Assembly: GCA_040880205.1 (NCBI GenBank)
Contig: JBBDIU010000151.1
Coordinates: 1 to 11,754 of the forward strand
Reading direction: 5' to 3'
Source: WACF01 sp040880205
Lineage (GTDB): Bacteria; Pseudomonadota; Gammaproteobacteria; Pseudomonadales; Cellvibrionaceae
Length of the DNA stretch: 11,754 nt
Positions 1 to 5,246 of the stretch are shown here, in pieces (the first letter of the stretch is position 1; every line of letters starts with the position of its first letter). The notes under the pieces were generated by a model that saw only the letters and a program-made list of their open reading frames with translations, was not told where the DNA came from and made no database searches. A program made the translations under genes and the position numbers.

Positions 1-354
1 CTGCTCCAAATCCCGCTGGCCCCCGTAAGGGTCGATGATCGTTCCCGCCTCGTCCATGGCCATGGCATTGATGGTGAGATCGCGACGCGCCAGGTCTTGT
101 TCCAGCGTTACATCCGGTGCCGCGTGAAACTCAAAACCGGTGTAGCCCGGCCCAGTTTTTCGCTCGGTGCGCGCCAGGGCGTACTCCTCCTTGGTTTCAG
201 GATGAAGAAAGACGGGAAAGTCCTTGCCCACGGGAATGTAGCCCTGGTTCTTCAACTCCTCGGGCGTCGCGCCCACGACGACCCAGTCCTGCTCGTGAGC
301 TGGGTGCTGCATCAACTTGTCGCGGACCGCACCGCCAACCAGGTAAACCTGCAT
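1..354 (-). CDS. cca: CCA tRNA nucleotidyltransferase, N-terminal part (cut by window edge)
   Basis: This enzyme adds or repairs the 3'-terminal CCA of tRNAs using CTP and ATP. The 118 visible residues align from memory almost end to end with the start of the class II gammaproteobacterial enzyme. GGAVRD is at residues 7-12, the acidic metal site is around residues 21-23 in front of WVVVG, PVFLHP follows, then EEYALARTERK, and RRDLTINAMA is near residues 89-98. The ATG at 352-354 matches the family N-terminus (MQVYLVGG), so the start is firm. The reading frame is open to base 1, so the nucleotide-selecting motif and any HD phosphohydrolase domain lie outside the window. The first acidic metal ligand reads Glu (E21) where the E. 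coli protein has Asp; D23 is kept. No strong Shine-Dalgarno sequence is visible. The gene is transcribed away from the transporter leader, leaving a divergent control region between them. Confidence 0.97.
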   Translation of the reverse strand, partial: MQVYLVGGAVRDKLMQHPAHEQDWVVVGATPEELKNQGYIPVGKDFPVFLHPETKEEYALARTERKTGPGYTGFEFHAAPDVTLEQDLARRDLTINAMAMDEAGTIIDPYGGQRDLEQ

Positions 355-388
355 AACTGCAATCTATAAGATGAATGGATGTCATTTC

Positions 389-417
389 ATTATAGAGATT
401 GACACCGGCCGCGCAAA
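389..417 (-). promoter_or_regulatory. Possible cca promoter
   Basis: On the minus strand a perfect TATAAT lies at 394-389, about 35 bases before the cca ATG. That would place a transcription start near 382 and leave a short leader. The -35 position (about 412-417, TTTGCG) matches the consensus poorly. The call rests on the -10 box and its position. Confidence 0.35.
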
Positions 418-422
418 CTTCG

Positions 423-451
423 TTGCGTTATATTGCTTGTTCTGGTTTAAT
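423..451 (+). promoter_or_regulatory. Possible promoter for the transporter leader
   Basis: TTGCGT (423-428) and TTTAAT (446-451) are separated by exactly 17 bases. The -10 box matches 5 of 6 consensus positions; the -35 matches only its first three. Transcription would begin near 458, about 28 bases before the mini-ORF at 486 and about 190 bases before the end of the intrinsic terminator at 650. A separate TTGACA at 399-404 has no -10 box at usable spacing. Confidence 0.35.
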
Positions 452-485
452 CACCTGACTTTCCAATTTTTGCATTGCCTACACC

Positions 486-590
486 ATGAACCTTATTTTT
501 GCGCCCGCGTATAACTGTCTGCACCTGACCCGCTGGGTCCGCGTGCTGGCAGCCTATGCTGGGCGTTTTAGGGGGCGTGTAAGGAAGTAG
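486..590 (+). CDS. 34-codon mini-ORF, possible leader peptide
   Basis: An ATG at 486 opens a 34-residue frame ending in TAG at 588-590. The predicted peptide starts MNLIFAPAYN, carries a single Trp, and becomes arginine-rich at its end (RFRGRVRK; six Arg in the last 19 residues). It lies between a possible promoter and a strong terminator, the position of an attenuator leader peptide. Against this, no clear Shine-Dalgarno sequence precedes the ATG and there is no run of one regulatory amino acid as in his, phe or leu leaders. I do not recognise the peptide. The segment may instead be an untranslated 5' leader or a small RNA of about 190 nt. GACCC/GGGTC (527-531/535-539) forms a small hairpin inside it. 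Confidence 0.25.
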   Translation: MNLIFAPAYNCLHLTRWVRVLAAYAGRFRGRVRK

Positions 591-617
591 ATTCAAAAGC
601 ACAACGATTTAAACCCT

Positions 618-650
618 AAAAGGCCGCAGCGTAAAACCTGCGGCCTTTTT
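618..650 (+). terminator. Intrinsic terminator ahead of the transporter gene
   Basis: GGCCGCAG (622-629) pairs perfectly with CTGCGGCC (638-645) across an 8-base loop and is followed by five T (646-650). Preceding A residues (618-621) can pair with the T run and lengthen the stem. No full-size plus-strand gene ends upstream, so it ends either a short RNA or a leader transcript of the transporter gene. CCCTAAAA (614-621) is also perfectly complementary to TTTTAGGG at 566-573 inside the mini-ORF, a possible alternative pairing. Confidence 0.75.
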
Positions 651-678
651 CGTTTTGACGTTTCGATTCCCTAGCCAC

Positions 679-704
679 GCTCGCCGCCTTGGAAACTGGC
701 GAGC
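679..704 (+). other. Hairpin in the transporter 5' leader
   Basis: GCTCGCC (679-685) and GGCGAGC (698-704) form a perfect 7-bp stem with a 12-base loop, 35 bases before the GTG start of the transporter. It has no T tail, so it is not a terminator. It may shape the 5' UTR or ribosome access, or simply be fortuitous. Confidence 0.4.
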
Positions 705-738
705 ACCCTATAAAGCAGCATATAGAAAGGACAGCACC

Positions 739-1716
739 GTGAAAGTCGTACTAGCGTATTGGGGCGTCGTCCTCATTTGGTCGACAACGCCTTTGGGTAT
801 TGCCACCAGCAATAATGGCCTCACGTTTTGGAGTGCGGCCGGCATGCGCATGCTATTGGCCTTCGCGCTGGTAGCGGTGATTATCGCCGTACGTCGCCAG
901 CCATTTTTGCCGAATCGGCGCGTGGCATTGGCTTATCTGGTGGCCTCATTGGGCCTGAGCCCGCAGATGTCGCTGGTCTATTGGGCGGCGCAACACGTTC
1001 CCACGGGGGTTATATCGCTGGTTTTCGCTTTCAACCCCTGCTTGACCGCGCTTGTTTCGTTGATGGTAATTCGCGGGACCAAGCTGTCGTCGAGACAAGT
1101 GTTTGCCTTGTTGTTGGCGGTGGTGGGCATGGCCATCATTTACCTGGACCAGTTAAATTTCGGTCGTGAGGCGGCGCTGGGCATTGCGGCATTGTTTCTA
1201 TCCACGGCGATCTTTGCGGTCTGTTCGGTATGGCTAAAGCGTTTGACGACGGATCTGACCCTGGACCCATTCTGCCAGACGGGCGGTACGCTGTTGTTTG
1301 CCATGCCGGTGTATTTCCTGATCTGGTTGAGTTTCGACGGTGAAATACCCCAATCGATTCAAACCGACGCGGCGGTGGCTATTGTCTACCTGGCGGTGCT
1401 GGGTTCGGTGGGTGGTTTTACCTTGTATTTTTATATTCTTCGGCATATGAATGTGATCACGGTTTCGCTGATTACCTTGATTACGCCGGTGATTGCACTT
1501 GCTATTGGCACGGTGTTCCTGAACGAGCCGTTTACTGTTCAACTGGCAATTGGTTCGGGTACTGTGTTGTTGTCTTTGCTATTGTTCGAGGGCATGGGTA
1601 TCCGTTTTTTGCGGCGTGTTGTGGATAGAAAAGCCATAGCCGTGGAGCAGGGGGCGTTGCGGACCGTGTCTTTGTCGAATGTTGGACCGGCTAAAGGAGG
1701 CATTACGAAAGGATAA
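739..1716 (+). CDS. EamA/DMT-superfamily transporter
   Basis: This is an inner-membrane protein of 325 residues in the drug/metabolite transporter superfamily, whose members mostly export amino acids or other small metabolites. The substrate cannot be read from the sequence. It has about ten hydrophobic segments in two EamA halves. The first half covers roughly residues 5-138, including the polar loop and helix PTGVISLVFAFNP near 88-100. The second covers roughly 146-285, including the typical ITPVIALAIGTVFLNEP near 248-264. A basic hydrophilic tail of about 40 residues follows. The GTG at 739 is chosen over the in-frame TTG at 655 because GAAAGGA (725-731) is well placed as a ribosome binding site, and because the upstream extension is hydrophilic, unlike the family, and runs out of the terminator region. 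The gene stands alone between cca and a repeat-rich gap, and its leader suggests regulated read-through. No clear terminator follows: CCAGG/CCTGG (1728-1732/1749-1753) lacks a T tail. Confidence 0.85.
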   Translation: MKVVLAYWGVVLIWSTTPLGIATSNNGLTFWSAAGMRMLLAFALVAVIIAVRRQPFLPNRRVALAYLVASLGLSPQMSLVYWAAQHVPTGVISLVFAFNPCLTALVSLMVIRGTKLSSRQVFALLLAVVGMAIIYLDQLNFGREAALGIAALFLSTAIFAVCSVWLKRLTTDLTLDPFCQTGGTLLFAMPVYFLIWLSFDGEIPQSIQTDAAVAIVYLAVLGSVGGFTLYFYILRHMNVITVSLITLITPVIALAIGTVFLNEPFTVQLAIGSGTVLLSLLLFEGMGIRFLRRVVDRKAIAVEQGALRTVSLSNVGPAKGGITKG

Positions 1717-1752
1717 AAATATTGGTTCCAGGGCGCTCGAGCTTTGTGCCTG

Positions 1753-1933
1753 GACAGGACTCCGGTACTCACCACCGTGACAAATCGGCAGGATAGCCGA
1801 TTTGCACAGCGAAGCTGCCCGAAGGGCGAGCCACAGGGAAGTGGCGAGTGACTCGCCGTGAACCCATCCCTGGGGGCTCCTCGCCAGCTTCCCTGCTGTC
1901 GAGGGTCACGGTAGTAAGCACCGAACTCCTGTC
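1753..1933. repeat. Structured palindromic intergenic element, about 181 bp
   Basis: The outer arms 1753-1781 and 1905-1933 are inverted copies matching at 24 of 29 positions (GACAGGA... and ...TCCTGTC). Nested inside are CAAATCGGC/GCCGATTTG (1781-1789/1796-1804), GCCC-GAA-GGGC (1817-1827) and GGCGAG-TGA-CTCGCC (1843-1857). A bulged pair GGGAAG-TGGCGAG / CTCGCCAGCTTCCC (about 1836-1848/1879-1892) is also present. The whole unit can fold into a branched cruciform. There is no convincing ORF and no target-site duplication at the ends. It looks like a non-autonomous, REP- or MITE-like intergenic repeat; copy number cannot be judged here. Confidence 0.7.
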
Positions 1934-2034
1934 TTATGGTTCATTGGCAGCCGCTCGAAGTATGAAGAGATGGTGATATGTGAGTAAGAAGAGTGAGCGA
2001 CCCCCTGGAACGTCGAGGCGGCCACGGTGGTAAG

Positions 2035-2138
2035 TTTGGTGCTTGGGGCAGTGTTTCGAAACCCTCAATTCAGGGACGAATTGAGGGAGCTACATGGATG
2101 TATTCATGCGTTTTCGAAACACTGCCCCCAAGTGGCAA
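2035..2138. repeat. Second palindromic element, about 100 bp
   Basis: The outer arms CTTGGGGCAGTGTTTCGAAA (2042-2061) and its inverted copy at 2112-2132 differ by one extra C. A weaker outer match (GTTTG/CAAAC) extends the arms to about 2035-2138. Nested inside the left arm is a perfect 10-bp hairpin, CCCTCAATTC/GAATTGAGGG (2062-2071/2078-2087) with loop AGGGAC. The block GAGCTACATGGATGTATTCA (2087-2106) follows it. A short frame runs across the element, but its composition is explained by the palindrome. Likely a dispersed gammaproteobacterial intergenic repeat. Confidence 0.7.
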
Positions 2139-2211
2139 ACGGACTACGGCACGGACCTCGCGATTCTTTTTCGCGATTTAAGGTGCGTTAAACCGCACAA
2201 ATCATTCCAAT

Positions 2212-2256
2212 ACTAGAGACTAGAGACTAGAGACTAGAGACTAGAGACTAGAGACT
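2212..2256. repeat. Tandem heptamer array (ACTAGAG x 6.4)
   Basis: Six perfect copies of ACTAGAG plus ACT run without a single mismatch. The array ends 7 bases from the spoVR stop codon, in what would be the 3' UTR of the prkA-yeaH-spoVR transcript. Perfect copies suggest recent expansion by slippage or selection for identity. Confidence 0.95.
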
Positions 2257-2263
2257 GATTTTC

Positions 2264-3805
2264 TCATTCATCCTCGTCGTCATCCATCGGTGGGCAGTGG
2301 AAGCTTTCGGTGATGACGTCGTCTTGGAAGGAGTGGAGGTGGATGTCGAAGCCCCACAATTGATGGAGGTGTCGCAAGACTTCTTCGGTGGAGTCGGACA
2401 GGGGTTTGCGGGAAAATTGTTTGTGGTGCAGGGTCATGGAGCGGTCGCCGCGCACGTCGACGCTGTGTACCTGAATATTGGGTTCGCGGTTGCCGAGGTT
2501 GTAAGTTCCGGCCAGCTGTTCGCGGACAGTTTGGTAGCCTCTGTCGTCGTGAATCGCGGTGACTTCGATATCCTTGTCCATGTCGTCGTCCAGGATGCAG
2601 AACAACTTTAGGTCGCGGATTACCTTGGGCGACAGGAATTGCAGGATAAAGCTTTCGTCCTTGAAATTGCGCATGGCGAAATCGAGCGTTTTTACCCAGT
2701 CGCTGCCGGCAATGTCGGGGAACCAGCGCTTGTCTTCCTCGGTGGGCGATTCACAAATACGCCGGATGTCGGTCATCATGGCAAATCCCAAGGTGTAGGG
2801 GTTGATGCCGTTGTAATGGGGGCTGTTGTAAGGCGGCTGATAAATCACGCTGGTGTGGGATTGCAAGAACTCCATCATGAAGCCGTCGGTGACCTTGCCG
2901 CGCTCGTATAGCGTGTTTAGCAAGGTGTAATGCCAAAACGTGGCCCAGCCCTCGTTCATGACCTGGGTTTGGCGCTGCGGATAAAAATATTGGGCAATCT
3001 TGCGCACGATACGTACGATTTCGCGCTGCCAGGGTTCCAGGAGGGGCGCGTTTTTTTCAATAAAATAGAGCAGGTTTTCCTGGGGTTCCGGCGGAAATCG
3101 CCGCTTGCGTTCCGGATCCTCGTCGTCCGCCTGGCTGGGAATGGTTCGCCACAGGTCATTTACTTGGCGTTGCAGGTATTCCTCGCGTTCTTTCTGCAGC
3201 TCGCGTTCCCGCGCGGCGGAAATGGGCGAGGGGCGCTTGTAGCGGTCAACGCCGTAGTTCATCAGGGCGTGGCAGGCATCCAATACCGCTTCTACTTCGT
3301 CGATGCCATAGCGTTCCTCGCATTGGATGATGTAATTTTTCGCGAACACCAGATAGTCGATCACCGAGCCGGCATCGGTCCAGGTGCGGAACAGGTAATT
3401 GCCTTTAAAGAAAGAATTGTGACCGTAGCAGGCGTGGGCAATCACCAGGGCCTGCATGGTCATGGTGTTTTCTTCCATGAGATAGGCGATGCAGGGGTCG
3501 GAGTTGATGACAATCTCGTAAGCCAGTCCCATTTGCCCGCGCTTGTAGGATTGTTCAATGTTTAGGAATTGCTTACCGTAGGACCAATGGTGGTAACCCA
3601 GGGGCATGCCCACCGAGGCGTAGGCATCCATCATTTGTTCCGAGCTAATGACTTCGATCTGATTCTGGTAGGTATCCAGGCGAAACTCATCGGCGAGACA
3701 GGCGATTTCCCGATCGTATTCGCTGATCAGCTCGAAGGTCCACTCAGAGGTGGTGGAAATTGGTTGCCGCATGGCGGCCTTGGTTGTCACGGATTTTTTG
3801 GTCAT
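2264..3805 (-). CDS. SpoVR family protein (YcgB-like)
   Basis: A 513-residue protein of the SpoVR/YcgB family, close to the E. coli YcgB length of about 510. The family takes its name from a Bacillus spore-cortex gene; its biochemical activity is not established. Recognisable blocks are PLGYHHWSYGK near residues 68-78, IAHACYGHNSFFKGN at 122-136, and MNEGWATFWHYTLLNTLYERG at about 283-303. NPYTLGFAMMTDIRR follows near 335-349, then an acidic tail ending DDDEDE. The conserved-looking His and Glu positions (H124, H129, E285, H292) would fit a metal site, but that is inference. No signal peptide or membrane segment is seen, so a cytosolic protein is expected. The ATG at 3803-3805 overlaps the yeaH stop (ATGA), implying translational coupling and a shared role with YeaH and PrkA. 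Residues about 196-240 are highly charged and likely coiled or disordered. Confidence 0.95.
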   Translation of the reverse strand: MTKKSVTTKAAMRQPISTTSEWTFELISEYDREIACLADEFRLDTYQNQIEVISSEQMMDAYASVGMPLGYHHWSYGKQFLNIEQSYKRGQMGLAYEIVINSDPCIAYLMEENTMTMQALVIAHACYGHNSFFKGNYLFRTWTDAGSVIDYLVFAKNYIIQCEERYGIDEVEAVLDACHALMNYGVDRYKRPSPISAARERELQKEREEYLQRQVNDLWRTIPSQADDEDPERKRRFPPEPQENLLYFIEKNAPLLEPWQREIVRIVRKIAQYFYPQRQTQVMNEGWATFWHYTLLNTLYERGKVTDGFMMEFLQSHTSVIYQPPYNSPHYNGINPYTLGFAMMTDIRRICESPTEEDKRWFPDIAGSDWVKTLDFAMRNFKDESFILQFLSPKVIRDLKLFCILDDDMDKDIEVTAIHDDRGYQTVREQLAGTYNLGNREPNIQVHSVDVRGDRSMTLHHKQFSRKPLSDSTEEVLRHLHQLWGFDIHLHSFQDDVITESFHCPPMDDDEDE

Positions 3806-5076
3806 GCGTACTTCTTATGAAACAGTTCGCGGAACACAGGATAGATATCCCCCACATCGACAATATGTTCCATGGCGAAGGACTCGGGGTATGCTGCTTG
3901 AACGCTTTGATACTCCTCCCACAGCGCTTGATGATCGCGGGGCGTGATTTCAATGTAGGAGTAGTATTGCACCTTGGGCATGATGTCGTTAATCAGCACG
4001 TCGTAGCAGATGCTGGAATCATCGTTCCAGTTGTCGCCATCGGAGGCCTGGGCGCCGTAAACGTTCCACTCAGAAAGCGGGTAGCGTTTGTTGAGGATTT
4101 CCTTCATCAGCTTCAGGGCGCTGGATACGATGGTGCCGCCAGTTTCCCGGGAATAAAAGAACTCTTCCTCGTCCACTTCCTTGGCGCTGGTGTGGTGGCG
4201 AATAAACACTACTTCAGTATGCTCGTAGTTGCGCTTGAGAAACAAGTACAAGAGGATGAAAAAGCGCTTGGCCATATCCTTGGTGGCCTGATTCATTGAG
4301 CCGGATACGTCCATCAGGCAAAACATGACCGCCTTGGAACTCGGTGCCGGCTCCTTGACGTGCAGATTGTATTTAAGGTCGAAGTCGTCCAGCCAGGGTA
4401 CTCGGGAAATCTTGCCGCGCAGTTTGGCGATGGTGGCGAGCAATTCCTCAATGCGGGCGTGATCGCGTAGCGCTGGTTCGACAGCTTCCAGAAGCGCCAG
4501 CTCTTTTTCCATCTCCATCAGATTGCGGCGCTTGCCGCTGGTCAGGGCAATGCGTCGTGCGTTGGCGGCACGTAGCGAACGGACAATATTGATTCGACCG
4601 GGATTGCCCTCGTTACTGATGCCGGCGCGGCGCATTTTGAATTCTTCACTGCCTGCCAATTGGCGCTTGACCAAATTGGGCAGTTCCAGGTCCTCAAACA
4701 TGAAGTCGAGAAATTCTTCCTGGGTGATCTGGAAAACGAAGTCGTCCATGCCTTCGCCCTGATCGCTGGCGCCGGAACCAGAACCACCCCCGGCACCGCC
4801 CGGTGGGCGCGGAATGCGATCGCCTGCAATAAATTCCTGATTGCCGGGAAGGACATTGGACTGTCGGCCGCCGCGACCGTGGTGAAAAATAGGCTCGCTG
4901 ATATCGCGAGTGGGTATGCTGATTTGTTCGCCGTTCTCCACGTCGGTGATGGAGCGCTTGGTGACGGCTTCGGCGACGGCTTTTTTGATGTGTTGCCGGT
5001 AGCGGCGTAGGAAGCGCTGCCGGTTGACAGCGCTTTTGTTCTTGGCGTTTAGTCGACGGTCGACTATGTAACTCAT
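3802..5076 (-). CDS. yeaH: YeaH/UPF0229 family VWA-like protein
   Basis: A 424-residue protein of the UPF0229/YeaH family (E. coli about 427). The N-terminus is basic (residues 7-41), and a glycine-rich low-complexity linker lies at about 92-104. The C-terminal half is a von Willebrand factor A-like domain with an apparently complete metal-ion-dependent adhesion site: DVSGS at 256-260, TGGT at 312-315 and SDGDN at 345-349. In E. coli, yeaH is co-expressed with yeaG (the prkA homologue) in stationary phase and nitrogen starvation. The molecular role is not established; VWA proteins paired with AAA+ partners often recruit or position clients. It lies 170 bases downstream of prkA and its TGA overlaps the spoVR start. 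AAGG just before the ATG is a modest ribosome binding site. It is probably cytosolic, since no signal peptide is seen. Confidence 0.95.
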   Translation of the reverse strand: MSYIVDRRLNAKNKSAVNRQRFLRRYRQHIKKAVAEAVTKRSITDVENGEQISIPTRDISEPIFHHGRGGRQSNVLPGNQEFIAGDRIPRPPGGAGGGSGSGASDQGEGMDDFVFQITQEEFLDFMFEDLELPNLVKRQLAGSEEFKMRRAGISNEGNPGRINIVRSLRAANARRIALTSGKRRNLMEMEKELALLEAVEPALRDHARIEELLATIAKLRGKISRVPWLDDFDLKYNLHVKEPAPSSKAVMFCLMDVSGSMNQATKDMAKRFFILLYLFLKRNYEHTEVVFIRHHTSAKEVDEEEFFYSRETGGTIVSSALKLMKEILNKRYPLSEWNVYGAQASDGDNWNDDSSICYDVLINDIMPKVQYYSYIEITPRDHQALWEEYQSVQAAYPESFAMEHIVDVGDIYPVFRELFHKKYA

Positions 5077-5192
5077 ACCTTACCTATCAGGTCATCGAAA
5101 AATGGTTTCCAGCGCTGGCGGCTTTACTTTGACCGCGCCATTGGACCGGCATTCAGCACGAATCGACACGAAATCCGGTTTTTCGTCACCCT

Positions 5193-5221
5193 GTTGTTGC
5201 TATCCACGTTGTTGCTATCCA
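5193..5221. repeat. Two direct 14-bp repeats between prkA and yeaH
   Basis: GTTGTTGCTATCCA occurs at 5193-5206 and again, identically, at 5208-5221, a 15-base period. It lies 3' of prkA inside a 170-base gap (5077-5246) in an otherwise tight operon. The gap also holds the perfect palindrome CCAGCGCTGG (5109-5118). No intrinsic terminator is visible, so read-through from prkA to yeaH is plausible. Confidence 0.7.
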
Positions 5222-5246
5222 AGTTGTACGATCTAAATTGTGTGAT

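Noticed and set aside
655..738. TTG-started N-terminal extension of the transporter
   Set aside because: The extra residues are basic and hydrophilic, unlike the family start, and the GTG at 739 has a proper ribosome binding site.
1993..2181. 62-residue plus-strand frame
   Set aside because: It spans the second palindromic element, and its sequence is explained by the repeat.
2930..3565. 211-residue plus-strand frame
   Set aside because: Antisense shadow of spoVR, with no family resemblance; other long antisense frames over prkA, galE, apaH and pdxA were dropped for the same reason.
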